From Plectrocnemia conspersa (lineage: Eukaryota; Arthropoda; Insecta; Trichoptera; Polycentropodidae), in the NCBI GenBank assembly GCA_009617715.1, contig VTFK01000219.1, forward strand, positions 62,001 to 126,000: a stretch of 64,000 bases of DNA. The letters are read 5' to 3'. The translations under genes were made by a program, and so were the position numbers. Shown piece after piece: positions 14,701 through 29,700 of the stretch. The notes beneath the pieces are model-generated. The model was not told where the DNA came from. It saw only the letters and a program-made list of their open reading frames with translations, and made no database searches. How positions within the stretch are numbered: the stretch's first letter is position 1; every line of letters starts with the position of its first letter.

Positions 14701-17700
14701 ATTACACAGATTCTATACAGAAACGGTCATTTAATTCTATATAGAATTTCAGCGGTAGTACGTGGGCTCTCGCGTTAAAGATCAATTATCAATTAAGCGT
14801 ATCATTAATCATGCCCCGTAGTAATTCCCTCCTGCCAGTATTATATTATTATAACGTCTACATCAAGGCTTTTGTTTTATTTACTTTTAAGTATAGCGTG
14901 TAGTTTTTGTTCAGCCAGTGTGTAGTTAGCGCGTAACGTTAATATCATTTTTTTCTATATCACTTTGAAGTACTAATCAAATGTTTACTTGTATGTAATG
15001 TCAATCATGATGGTGATGGTTGTTTTTTGTGTTTTGTTTCGTTCGTCACTAACAACGCGGACTCTGTCACTGGTGAAACCCGGTCCAAAACCGAAAATCT
15101 ACTAACATCCCTATGGCTTAACGACCCTGCATCATCATCATAACACATTTACCAGCACTGGAAGTACGTCAAGGTCTGTATATACACAACTTAAATCCAT
15201 ATTTATCGCTTTGTGATATAGATGTCCGAAGACTATCTGATGTGACGCACACGCAAGCCGGAAAATTATCGCAAAACTAATAAATTATATACAATGATCT
15301 GTTTTTGTCAGTCGGACATCTGAAATTAAATCGTTTTTCACTGCTTACGTGGGTAATATAAATTAATTTCAACGAAACGATCTGAGGCAAAATAATAGTT
15401 TTAATTACATACGTCGTTAGGAACGATAATTGTCCGGCTTGATTATATTGTGTCGGAGCATTAAAATGAGCTGTTCTTGCATGCATCTTAATAACTAATT
15501 TACGAATATCTAATCTTAATGAAGTATTGTATGATATATGTGTATGTACATTATGAAAAGGCGAAATGGCACGCTTTTCATAATTATTTTAATCGTGTAT
15601 ATAAGATACTCAATATTAGTATTATCGAACGCGTATACGGTTCTACGAAGATGGTGTGTCGACCTCTAAAAAATTCTAAACGATCGTTAGCGGTGCTTTT
15701 TTTTAGTTTTTGCGGTGTCGCGAATCGCGCACAAAACCAATAAATTAACCCTTTCGCGGCAGAAGACTAATTATACGCCTCCGTGTTGCATAATTGACTG
15801 TCGCGTTTCTGTGTCAGTTGTGTTTTAAAAAATCGATATTTTACTCCTTTAGTCATTATGGCTCTGCCGTGTAAATCAATATTTGGAATTGAACAAGCGA
15901 ATAGGTATTGCGAAACTCATAGAAAATAGAAAATGTGTACTAGTTGCATTATATTGGTACTTAATAGGTTAAGTGCTCTTTGATGGCGAGTAAATTCTCT
16001 TAAATAATAATTATCAATTAAACAGCGCGACGATAAATGTTATTTTTATATAAAGATTTCTTTAGTAATAATTGTACAGTTTCAATAGAAAACGCAGGCA
16101 AAATAATTCGCCTTCTCTAGTTGCTTGTAAAAAAGAGCAAAAGCGCGTAGTTAGAAATTATATCAAATATATCTACACAATTTTCCTATTACCCAAACTA
16201 ATAGCGAATCTAATTATAACTGTATTTGTATATGGGGTGTAGAAATTTAATTTTTAGATTGGCCCAATGAAACAATATTCAATATCTGTACTAAGTAGTA
16301 TTTATTTATCGGCATTTAAAGAAGTCCAAAAGAAATTGTTCACAAGTTCAGCGATTTTTTTTTAATATATGTATATTTTCTACGTCCTTAAATCGTATTC
16401 CTTTTGGGTTGAAAATATATGCAAATATTGCAGAAAGAGTAATTTTATCAGCATTTAAAGACGCCCAAAGAAAATTGTTCACAAGTTCAGCGTTTTTTTT
16501 AATATGTATTTTCTACGTCCTGAAATCGTTTTCTTTTTGGGTTAAAAATATATGCAAATATTGCAGAATGAGTAATTTGTAATTATTATGAGGGTCATTC
16601 TATGTTTCTTTTGTCACATTTTGAAGAACACCTGTGATCGAATAATATAAACGCAGAAACTGAAATCTTTGCCTGATTATTTGATTGATAATCAAATAAT
16701 TAGGTTTGAATCTCGTTTTTAATATATCTGACTTGAGCTGCAAGTTTAAATCTATTTACTAATTGAAAGCTATATTATAAAAAAATCAGTCTATCGTTAA
16801 AATATCTTCTCGTATGTGATAATTGTAATATTATATCTATATTTACAATAATATGAATGCACATAATCATTCCCTCGTGAGAGTAGTATAATATAGTAAA
16901 ACCATTGATTACAAGAACTCCAATCCAAATATTCGACTACCGAATATATTCGCTCGTTTTTTAAACTTTTCGAATATGTTTCGTTTATAATGGAATACTT
17001 TTAAATTTTCCATTTCTAAAATCATCCCAAATTGATTAACTCTAATAATATAATTGTGTATTATTTAGTTTTTGTATATTTAAACAATGCTTTTTAACGA
17101 TATTGTTTTCTGCGATGTACCGCTGCCTTTTATCTTATCGTTTTTCTGTTAATTGAAACAGCCATAGCAAAGCCCACAAATAAAATTGTGAACAAAAAAA
17201 AAACATTTTCTTACTGCTGAAATTGCATAAATTGACAATATTTTTGAGTTACTATTTTGCAGCTGTGGGCTTCAATGATTGGTATTGAGTTTTATATCTC
17301 TTATATAAATATGAATACTGTTTAATTTTTGCACTGCTACAGCATTATTCAGATACTGCTTTTCTACAAAATTTTGCAGTACTTAAGTTTAACACATTTT
17401 TTTAAATTAAATTTAAAGTTATGGATTTCTTCTTCTGAGACGATATCTATTACTTAATTTTTTGGTGTCGCTCTAGAATAGATGCAGATCTATCAGTTCA
17501 TCGGTGGTCAGCTCATACATATTTAGGATTAGTACATACCTTTTTAATTTAATTATGTATATATTTTAAATTTAAATAAACTAGTTTTTAGAACGGTACG
17601 ATTCTAGTTGTAAGTACAATTGTTTGTTATCAAAATGCTTTGTTAAATAAATTACCATAGAAATCGGCAATAGTGCGCAATTACGTCGAAATAGTTTTCA

Positions 17701-20700
17701 ATTGGAAGCTGTCATTGTGTTGCCTTTTCGCGAAAGTTTTATCGCAAATATGTACTTAACGATCTATTATTGTCTGCAAAGTGGGGTTTCGCTTAAGCCG
17801 ATTTTAAATAAGTACGACTAGCATCAACAGCGTTCTTACTTATTATATTATAGACACAATTTAAATATGTATGTATATAACTTTTTTTGTGGCTTCCTTC
17901 TGTATGTTTGTTTGTTTTTAGAAGTAATTAAAATTAATTCAATTCGACTCAATGACTATAATTTCAGATGGTTATCTAGGATAAAGTCGCACATTAGCAT
18001 TAATGTAATCCACCCTCTGCGAGAACAGTTGTCGTCGCCCGTTAAGGCGTTTCGCTCTTTTATTTGACGTGTCCCACGCGTCTTGACGTCACCTTACACG
18101 CAGATCCCACACTTTTGTGGGAGAGGTCGCGAAAAACAATTTTGGGACACCATACAGCGCGTGGGTCGCACTTGGGCGTGGCTGTCGCGAAAAATGACCG
18201 ACGCTCTATCATTTTCTCAAAGAAATCCGATATGAAAATGCCTCGAGATCCGCGTTGAAATCGACTCTATAAATTCAACAGTTTAATTTAACGGATTTTT
18301 GGACGAAACGTAAACTTTCGCTTTGATGTGTTTTTTTTTTATTTTTTTAAGTTGTTAAATTTTCAGTCGTTTCTTATTATGTTGAATAGTTAATGATTCG
18401 AATTGGTCGTGTAATTGATAATATGAAATAAATTGATGTCTTGATTACTTTTTTTTTATTAAATGGAAAGGTGATTTTTTAGTTAATTTGCATGCGGGGA
18501 ATAGCTGTGCATAACGAGAGTAAGCAGTGAAATTTGTTTCGAAACTGTAAAGCACTCTGAATAATTTTGTTTAAATATGGAGTTTCTTACTCATATACCG
18601 GTTTTATTATTCTCAAGGGTCGGTTCTTCGTAAAATGTCTCGAATTCGTAGAAATGTATTGGGCAATGTAGGGCGTTAAGTAAGAGTTAAAAATACAACT
18701 GGGTTTTATATGTTTATATGTATAATAAACATGATTTAAATTAACCATAAATTAAAAAAATAATCTTCTTGTAGCTTTCTGGTGGAGGCTTTTCAATGTT
18801 TCCGAATATTAAGTAGCAAATAAATTATATTAATGATTACACAAGAGCTTCAGTGATACTTGAACTTGTAATGAATCCGTAATACATAATAAATAAATGC
18901 ATTTTTTTTTGTATAGAAATTGGTTAGCCACATAATAATTAGTAGTTAATTCCTAATTACTACAATAAGAAGAATATATACTGGATCTTAAATTTAGAGA
19001 CAGAAAGAGGGCTTTGCCTGATTTGGCTACGAAGCCTTGTCGCTTTTAACGTTTGCTCACACAAGTCTCCCTTTTTGTCCACAGAATAATAATTATAAAG
19101 GTGCTGTATGTGAGGCATTGTAAGACTTTGCTAGAATGAAAAATCAATTGATTGCAAGTAGTGTTTCTTCTCGGAATTTTCTCTAAATAATGCCAAATCA
19201 AAAATTCTCATTTCTCGAGAAATTTACTGTTTTTTCGAAAATTTTCATAGAGCCTTTTATGTTGAAAATTAATTTTTTGGGAATATTTTTTAATATTTAA
19301 CAATCGCTGCATTTGTTTTATTTCAATGCATAAGAAAGGGGTGATCCGTGCCAGATTTTTGCACATATGCGTGTTTTCTTGAATGTTTTTAATAAAGGTC
19401 GGAAGTATTTGAATGGAAAAAAATTGCCTTACATTTGCTTTTAAACGCTTAATTTATTGTTCTGATTATGAGATTTATATATTGAAATACTATTGGATAT
19501 ATTCTCTCACTAAATGACTAAACATGGATTATTCCGAATGGGTTAAATGGTCAATACCTTGTTGGTTGTTCTCGCATTGTTTTTGCAACTATTAGCATTC
19601 CCTTTTCAGTCGCTTTCCAATAACCAACAATCATTCATTCGTCCCAACATAGTAAACATTCGAAAGAAGGTTTTTGCCTTCATTAGGCATAATGACGCTT
19701 TCCAACGGCTCCGTATGCCTTACTAAGACTTCATTAACTACTCATTTACGACTTTGATGCATCGTTCATTCCCTATATTTAATCGTCATCGCCCTCGGGT
19801 GGCCTAGTCCTAGTCCGTATGTGATTGACGCGCGAACGCCGACTAATTATTCATTCACAGTCATCATTGTGAGCTTCATAGAATTAACGCGTCGATCGAT
19901 ACATATGTATCTATATACGCGCACACAGCTGATGGGTACGAAATAGGTCCAAGGTGAGCTTACGCACCTTTTATGACCAAGACATCTCGCCGTCTCTCAT
20001 CTCGAGCGTTTGTCTCGCGGTCTCCGAAAGGCCGTTGCGAAAGTGTTTCTTTTAGGCACAATCGCGACAGTTTTTTCGTTGCTACACAACGCGACAATTA
20101 ACCGTAAATCGGGTAATTGCTCCTGAGAGTAGTGTGTGGCATGTTCGATTACGATCAATTTGGAAGCTGTAATGTATGTAATTTTGTAGGTGATCTACAT
20201 ATTATTGGGCGTAACAGAATTGTTTGTTAATTTGGCGATATTAACGAGCGGGCGTTGTTGAAAATTTGTTTTATAAATTCATATGTAAAATTATAATTAT
20301 ACCATAAAATGTATAGATTACTTATTACGCAAGACTTCTAATCATGTATTGATTGAATTTCTATTTTACACACTTTATGTTATTTTTATATTCACAAGCC
20401 GTGTGTGTATCAAGTTGTCAAATTAATAATTTGAAGGTTGATGTTTTTATAATGTTAAAGTGGGTGTATTTTTTTAGGTCAAATAAATAGTTATATAATA
20501 ATATGTTTACTTAACGTTATGTAATCACACCCTTGATCTAGTGATTCTAGTGTTTAACATTTTTATTGTTTAAAAATAAAGTTAATCATGAATTTGAGTG
20601 AGGGTCAACATTTTAAATTCGATGCCTATTACAATTATTTACCGATTTAAAAAACGAATCTAATTAATACTAATTAAAAGCTAATCAATAGTTACCACTT

Positions 20701-23700
20701 TTTAGGTAAAGGTCTTTTTTATATTTGTATGTGAGTTTATTTTACATTTCTTGTGGTATGTTGTTAGTGCGTTGGAACAAAAAAATTATATCAATGGTAC
20801 AAACTATTCTTTATGAATTAAAAGTTCTTAACATATTGACTACCATGCGCACAAATTTATGCAATTCGTTATTTCAACTCTACAAAAAACTGCTTATTTT
20901 CTATAACATACAGTGGCGGCCACACTCTCTATCTATATAATAAACACATTTCTAGTCCCTTTTTTACAACGTACATTCCGTCGGCCTTCCTACGCACATT
21001 CACCAGTTCCTTACTTATCTTAAAGGTCTTCCAAAATTGTTTCGCTAATATTTGACCCTGAAATGGTCTAGACCTGTTTAAAGTAGGTCAATGGCTCCAA
21101 ACCTTACTATTTATTTATTTAGATAATAGCTAATTGTATATTTTTTTAAATACAATTTATATTTAACGTGTTTAACGTGTATTGATTTTACCACTGAATA
21201 TAAAAAAAATACATTACAATTTTATGTAAAAATAATTATGGTAAATAAATTGCGGTATTTAATATGTTATTGCTACCCTAATAAGAAGTAGCATATGTAA
21301 TTTTTTGAACACATATGAATCAACTCAGATGCCTACTATAAAAAAATATGCAATTTATACTTCCAAAATGACATATACTGAATATTATCTGAAACAGTAA
21401 ATAAATAAGTTTTCTATTGACTGTATATTAAAAGTTTTTATTGTGATATTTACATGCCCAAATGTGTAAAATATTAAAAGATGAATTCATCTTTACATAA
21501 CATATTTATTAGCCTGGATGGTTATGTACGGTAGTTCCCCAACAACACGGTAAATTGCGGACGTGCTATTTGGGTGCGTGTAGTTGGGGGAGTAAAAATA
21601 TTCATACATTTTTTTGTAATACGTACGTAAGAATCAGGCGCGTGTGATGAGATATTCTCCATAGGACACATAGGACGTGTTATTGGGGGTCTACTGTATA
21701 TGATTTTCTACACATTCTGAAACAATTGTTTACTTTTATTGACCAGCTGTATTGACGATTAGGTTAGGTTAGTTGCATCTCAGAGTCTTATTTTCACCTA
21801 GTGGATTCCAGCTGTCAAAATTTAAACGCCCTTTCTCTCTCGCGTGTGTCTGTGTGGCAACATGCAAATTTTCGAATCAATGCAGATCTCTTTGGTTTCC
21901 ACCGCAGCAACAATAAAGATACAACTGCACGATTGCGAAAGCGCATGTGCGGGCCTAAATGTCAGGAGATCGTGACACGCTTTACACTGTATACTTAAAT
22001 CTATTACGGTCTAATATTTTCGTCGTTATCACAGCTATTTGGTGAACGTTGCGAAATGATCGATGCAACCGACGAGGAAAAAAACGGGAAAATTTCACAC
22101 GACCATTCTGCGAATGTGTTGAAATTCAATCGCAGCCGCTAATGAGTTAATATTCGAATCACACTTCGATTCGGATATGCATTATGCACGCCGTGTCTCG
22201 ATTCGTGACACGTGTGATTGTTATCGTTGTGCAAATGTATAACGATGCTTTTAATACTGTATCGAGATTCGTTTGACCCCTGAAATTCCTCGAGTTAACT
22301 CGGTTATCTTCGAATGCATTCTTGCGGCGCCGCTGCACTGTAATAAACGCAATTAACTGTCACTGACTCGTTATTTGATGAATGTTAATTGATTAACCAT
22401 TGAGCGACCTTCCAGGATTAGTGTGCGTGTGTTATAGATTTTTGCATGCCAGCTCTTATTATAGTTTAAAGATGATTGATGTGTGTTATATTATTGCGAC
22501 CTAGACCAATAAGGTTCAATTGAAATGATATCATCTTTACACATATTTATTTTCAGAATACAAGTAGATAAGAGGATTATTATTGCTTTCTAATATTATA
22601 TACGTACATAAACCTTACATTTGATCGTTAAATTTCAATTGTTAAAGCTATATATTCTTAGATTAAATTTCTGAACTTTCTACAAATAAGTTTAAATAAG
22701 ATATTTTTCAAATAGTGATATTTTGCGTGTCGCCGCATACTACTGAGTTATAATAATTCTGAATTCCCGGGAATCGAAACTTTGGTTCGTCAATTGGTAA
22801 AATCAAAAAATATTTATATATACATACATATGTATATATGTGTATAAGAAGCATACATTCCAATTATTAAAAAAAATTTAAAGCCTATTTTTTTGTTATA
22901 TTTCTTTATTAATGATAACGACTACATAAAAATGCAATTTTAATTATATATACAAAACAGTAATTATAAAAATATAAATACATATTTTATATTTGCTGGA
23001 CAAAAAAGTTTTTAAAGACCTATGGATTTAGCTACGAATCAGATGGACTTTTAATTTTTATAGTGAATATTCGTGCATTTGAAATACTCGCTCGTTTTCC
23101 GTTGATGTTGGCTCACTTGTGAGTAGGTTTCTTAATTATTAATTAATTCAACAATTAGAATATTGAATAAAAAATAATAATCAGTGCAAGAAAATAATTA
23201 ATTAACCCCTAAATGAATGTTCTGAGAAATTAAATTAAGGATTACAGATATATCTTGAATTCTTATGATTTAGAGAAGTGATGCGTTTTTTGCACGCTAC
23301 TCTACATTGTACACACATATAATTAAAAAACTTCATGTATATCTCTAACGACATTAGTTAAAGGTACATGAAATTTAACCTTTTTAGTCTTGTCTCGCAC
23401 CATTAAACGTTAACCGCATAAATTCGACACCATCGATCCGATCGCGTTTACCCCAAACCCCCACAGGGTTTCTTTCGTAAATCTGCAATTTCTCTCGATT
23501 ATGGTTGTTAACGATGATTGTCTAATGTTTGTCGGCGCCCGCAGACCTACACGCGCCTCCATGTATGCGAAGTCATCAACAACGTGCCGTGCTGTCCACC
23601 ATTCGTAAGTTTGCGCCGCAAGGAGCGCCGCGTGTGATGATTAATTATTACTTGCTGCGATGTAGTTTCAATGTAGATGCATATAGAGAAGCAAATAGAT

Positions 23701-26700
23701 CAGATTAACTCCGACGTTAAACCGTCTAGCGTAGCAGAGCTACGACGGAGGCTAGGCTTGGCGATGCTTTTGATTAATGAATTATCGTGTTGGCTTTTGT
23801 GAATGATACGTATTAAACGCTGAACCATTATTGTTTGATATTTTCAGCTGTGAGAGTTGTGAGAATGGCTTTCGAATCACATCTGTAGATATAAAACACG
23901 AATATATTTCATTAACCGGCACTTTTTTAATAGTATATTATTATAAGACTTGTTTTATGGTTGAATTTTGTAGTTATGTATTAAATAATAATTTATTATT
24001 GTAGTTCAAAATTAATAGAATGATTTGTAATGATTACACCAAAGTTCCGTAATTGATCTTGCACAATAATTACGGATGCTTTTTTTTTAATTTTACGCAT
24101 GTTTTATATTATACTAATTATATGCAAGAAACGTGAATTATGATCTTCATAAAAAACAGAATTTATCTAGTTTACTATATTTTTTTAGTTGTTTTGATTC
24201 AAACCTTTTCTATAAGTGTAATTTTAATTATTTAGATTTACACTTGCATTCGAGAAGCAAGCAATTACAGTGAAATTTCTGTAACGAATACCGAAATAAC
24301 GAAATTCTCAATATAACGAATCTTTAATTTGTCCCCGAAAAATGTTTTCGTTGTAACGAAGACTGATCTCAATATAACGAAATATTTTGATTCGAATTTA
24401 AAAATTACGTTATAACTAGGCACAAAATTTCTCCGAATTGAGATGTGTTCACAAGCGACATTCAAAGTGTTTTGCCGACCCTAAAACTATTTTTCTTAAA
24501 AATGGGCAAAAAACGATAAATCTTATAAGAAGTTATTTTGATGCTGTAGTAATATGGTAATTAAAAATAAAATAAAAATATATCATCTTTACATTCAATA
24601 TAACGAATTTTCAGTAAAACGAAATTTTTTCATCGGTTCCGTGAGCTTCGTTATACTGAGATTTCACTGTATTAGTTGAGTTCATTCGTATATTAGGTGG
24701 ATCCAGAAGTAATGACGTTTTTATTATTAACTGTTTTTTTAACATATTAAATATTTTTTATCGATTTATTTAACCTTTTTCTACCTTTCTTATAAATCAC
24801 TACTGCCCTATTTGTAATAATTTTTTGGTTTATAAATAAAAATTAATTGAATTAACAACCCTTTCACCGCAGATGGCTTCTATAGAAGTCATCAAGAAAA
24901 TCGCCAGTACTATTGGGCACCTAAAGGTGCCATAAACAATGGTTATTTAGTATAATTTAAGGCTGTAAAGCACTGAACCATAATATTTTTAAAAATATTG
25001 CATGAATAGCTGTCTCCCACATATTAACAAATTTCGAAATGGGGCGTAAAAATACTAGCCGCGGTGAAAGGGTTAATAAATGCTTCATTTGAAGAAACAA
25101 GTGAATATGGGGGTTGCAATAAAACTTCTCAACCAAAGCTGCAGATTTTATCCCGAGTCAATTTAGTAGTGTGTTGTTTGTTATGATGGAGAATATTTTT
25201 TTGTCTATTCACTAGAGATGGTAACTTTTCATTCAATTCAACACTCAATCGAGTTAAAAGTTTACTATACACTTCTGCCATCACCGCTTTACCTTGTTTT
25301 AACATTTAAAAAATCTTTGGAATCCCACCATACACAAAGAAAAGCATATTTAGGATGCGATTCAGATTTAGGAGTTGCAATTGCCTTTTTGCGTGAGATA
25401 TCCACTGTTTTTCTTAGTCACGTACGAATAAAGTACATATTTTTCGTCCATAGTTAACTGATTTTGAAGAAATGTTATTTTATCTTAACACAGGTTAAAG
25501 GGTATTTTTTTCTCATTAAACAAAAATCAACCAAGATCACAACTTAAGTGTATTTAAATCCGAATACCTCCACATAACTGATACAAATTTATACATTTAT
25601 TGATATTTGTTCTCATTATATTTCTGAGTCATTAAACATTAATATTACTTAAGCTATCTTTTACACGCTAATGTCATTCATGACTCATCAAAGTGCTTTC
25701 AAAAATAAAAGCACAACAATGCAGACTTAGTTTTAACCCTTATCAGTAATGTCGTGCCAAACGTTTACTACTTAGTACATACGTAAATAAACAATGCGGA
25801 TTCGTCCTTGACTGTTACACGTTTTACGTGACATGTTACCCGCCCAAAAGTGTCAAGGGCTTTTCGTGTATATTCAAATAATTTCAGTAGTACTCGCACA
25901 CGAACATAACTGTGAAAACACGCGATCAAAATCAAAGTAAATAAATCTAATTGAACCGCGATTTATAAAAGTTAAGCGCTGCATGTGTTGCATTTACATA
26001 TAAATATGGCATGAAAACTATGTTCAGGCAAATACCAGTTTTTTCTCGATCCGAGTGATTCATGTTGATATTTTTATATGCATAGGTGCGAAGGAAACCC
26101 TTTGATTAACAGATTATTTAGTTCAATTAAATGAGCATCGATTCACACAAGTTGTACATATATGGTAATTAATTCTATGCACGCATTTCTTTACAACGCG
26201 CTGGATGTTTTATTCATGCACAATAATATGTGTAATCTAATATGAAGTTTCACCATAAAATTAATTTCAATTTAGGTCATATTTTGCTTTCATGTTACAT
26301 AAACACATAATTTATTTTATTTTATTATATATGCTTACGAGCTTTACGTATGTGAGAGAATACGCTTTCGATGTTGTATTTGTTTATTTGCATCTTATTA
26401 AATATTTTTTATTTTTCGTCATTTTAATATGTTCGATTTGTTTCAGGCCAACCGTCATGTGAACGATCTATTCGAAGATCTTAAGGATGGGCTGAACCTC
26501 ATATCGCTGCTGGAGGTGCTAACTGGCGAGCACCTTGTAAGTATTATATATTATATATAATGCCCTATAAAAATGTAATTTCCTGACTTTCGCTAAAACG
26601 TTTCGTGTCAGCTTGGCGTTAAAAGATAACCCAATTTAATAAACGTTATTTTTTTACAAATAGCCGCGCGAAAAGGGGCGCATGCGCTTCCACATGCTTC

Positions 26701-29700
26701 AGAATGTTCAGATGACACTGGACTTCTTGAGGTATAAAAACATCAAGCTGGTGAACATCAGAGCTGAAGAGATCGTAGACGGGAACCACAAGCTCACCCT
26801 CGGATTGATATGGACCATCATTCTGCACTTCCAAGTAAGTGTTTTTTTTTTTGTTAATTTATCGACTCGCAGGAATTTTTCGATCAGTGTAACGTTTATA
26901 CATTTTGCAATATTTTATCGTACAATTAGCGCGTTTAGACCGTCAATATTTACGATGAGTTTAAACGTTCGTCTTTGAGAAGCTCTTCACTTGGTTAATT
27001 TCGTTGGGCAATGTATGCCGATTTAAATTGTTTTTTGGTATGATATTTTTATCGATCGTGGGCGGAATCGGAAATATAAGGTCAAATGATTTGTTACGTT
27101 TCGTAACAATTGAACTTGGGCTATAGGTTTTAAAGATCACAAGTATAAGGTCGTGTTTTTTTTTGAGGTCATCAAGGAAAATTGTAAAGGTCACTACTCG
27201 ATTTTGTATATTTTTTACGTGAGATCATAGACGGTAAAATTGTTCAACATGCTTAGCGGAAATTCTATAGGAATTGCAGAGATGTCGATGAGGTCATAGT
27301 GAAGTAAAAAATATAGTATACAGTTATAACTGCATTTTTTTGCGGCTAGAAAAAAATATTAAGAGCTTACGTAGATAAGCATTTTTTAGAAATCAAACTT
27401 TAATTTAATTGTTACAGAACAATGGTATCGTTTTTTTAGTTGCGGTATCTAACAATAATTTTATTATAATTTCTTGATGGTTTTATAATGCCGTTCTACG
27501 GAAAAAACCGTATTTTTGATTTGGAATTTTAATTACAATGACAAACTGCACGAATCTACGCCTTTAGCTACATTTTGCGAATTAAATACATCTATATACC
27601 ATGTATTTTTCGTTATTTATTACTATCTTGGGAAACGAATTAGGTTACATATTGCAGTCTATACTATGTATATATGTACATAGGAGTATGTGTTTTTAAT
27701 GGTGTAAGGATGTTTTTATGAAGACATCTCTTATTAACTATTTATATCAAGTGATTATTATGGCAGTTATTGTAAATAGTATTCTATTACATTGAATTAT
27801 ATTTTACTTTAGATGAGAAGAAAATATAGGACATCCTGTATCATAAGAGCATTTATCCACAATGCCATTGTTTGCCCAAAAATACTATAAGTACTTATGT
27901 ACAGTGAAGTATGATTTTTAGCGGTGTTGAAATTTCAACAGTTCTAATATAGGTTGTATTTTTTTTAACTTAATAAGTAATAATACCTACTATAAATACA
28001 ATATTGTGTTTCGATGGATGTCATGCTTTTTTATTCGGTCTTGAAATCTTATTATTAGTAGTCTTATAATAGAAAACGATTTTTTTTAAATTCATCTGAT
28101 TTTGAAACCACTTGTCAGGTGAAGAAAAGGTCGGTTACCTTATATGTTTCAATCAACGGACAGTATATTTAAATAGCGATTTTATGATATTTTCATAGCT
28201 GTCGAATCGTTTCAAAATTTAAGACTCAGACTTTTAGTATGTTCTGACTCCTACTCCGACTCCAACTTGAATAATTTTAATAAAATAAATTATTTTTTGC
28301 CAGGGTATAAAATTGATTAAACGTATTGTGTTATTTATCTATCTATTTAATATTATATACACCGAGCGTATAATTTTATTCCTAGCGTCAATTGCAATTT
28401 TGAGAGAATTTCTTTCGCAATTTTCGTTTTTTCCTCCCTACATACACATACACTGACTCGACAAATGCTTTTGCATGTTGTTTTTATAGCAAGGTTTAAG
28501 GTCATGTTTTTATAATATAAGGACGGAATAGCGTAGTCCGTAACTTCTCCGACTAGTAACTCTGAGGTTGCGGGTTCGAGCCCCAACAGCGGGACTCGAA
28601 TTTTTATTTATAGAAAAATGCGCTATTAAATAATCGGCCCCAGCTGCAGCGACATATATTGATTATGAATTGTATAGCACATAATACTTTATAATTAATA
28701 ATATAGATGTCAACAATTCCCAGACTTTCAATCTGGTGTGTAATACTTACCTGTAGGTATTCACTATGTCCCATTGACATATTCAGTTGGTATAGATTTG
28801 CCTGTCAGGTTAAAACGGAAGATTTAATAAAAAATAATTCCTGACAAATCGGACTATCAATTATTATCTCTTAATATCCCATTCTGCGCGTGAACCGGTT
28901 CATGTGTATTTTTCGTGTAACCCTTAATTTTACAAAGAATCCGCAGAACACCGCTTTTGATAAGCAGGATAGAGAATAATATAATATTTAGTACAAGCAA
29001 TAATTCTCATAACGACGCTAGTGCCACCGCCTAACTTCTTCCAAAGCATGTCGCACATTACCAAGAATATTTCAATTGGTTCAAGTATCTAATTTAAAAT
29101 TAATAAACAATGTATTCAATATTTTATATTTATGCTATATCAATTCTTATTCAAATAAATAAAATTATGTTTTATTTATATTATTATTATGGGCATTGTT
29201 TATATTATGAGTAATCAAATAAAAAGATCCCTATCTAAAGATGCGCTTTGTCCATCGACCAAACAAGGCTAATGCCGCACTCCACGGAATGCTAATAAAT
29301 GTAATAAAACCTCGAAACATCTTCGCGTTTCTGTAAATTCGCACTCCATTGCTAACCTGTCACGTCAAATGTCACAACAACACGAGAGAGATCAGATCCG
29401 CCCGTCAGATTAGCGATTTTCGCATAATCAGCATTGCCGTCGCGTGCCATCTGTTAGCGCCATCGCGAAGTTTTTACGCAAACACACCAATCAATTGCAC
29501 GCAGCCTTGTCGCAGCAGTTCGGATAAAAAAATCATGTCATTCGGAGGCTGGGTATTGAATTATTGATATAATCGACACCGATTGTGTGTGCGTACAATT
29601 ATGTCATCCGCCAAAGGTCGCACTGTGTATTATATAATGTTTGCACAGTGAAAAAATCACAGCGTAGGCGTGAAGGCGCACATAACTTTTTCAGTAATAT

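Larger units (their letters stand above)
11687..26446. other. shot intron 2 (14.8 kb)
   Basis: Contains the mariner at 13180-14460 with its nested MITE, a tandem duplication at about 16303-16577, a dispersed repeat near 17155-17310, a second CAGTAGACCC MITE (21529-21696) and a cluster of three elements at 24268-25560. GC-richer patches at about 19700-20140 and 22030-22400 carry no protein I recognise. The rest is unremarkable AT-rich intron. Confidence 0.7.

Noticed and set aside
21760..21776. TTAGGTTAGGTTAG, insect telomere-like repeat
   Set aside because: Only two to three units; also a short run at about 54727. Too short to mean a telomeric insertion.
24481..24530. ATGGGCAAAAAACGA near the middle of the pogo-like element as a transposase start
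   Set aside because: It hits a stop after four codons and no homologous frame resumes.
28353..28586. Minus-strand frame beginning [10 protein letters not shown]
   Set aside because: This is the reverse of the SINE head; its GGGTTCGAGCCCC region often gives [13 protein letters not shown] translations in automatic annotation.
28530..28600. Possible tRNA genes at about 28530 and 44880
   Set aside because: A and B boxes are present, but no complete cloverleaf or acceptor stem, and the sequence continues into a repeated body with an A-rich tail.
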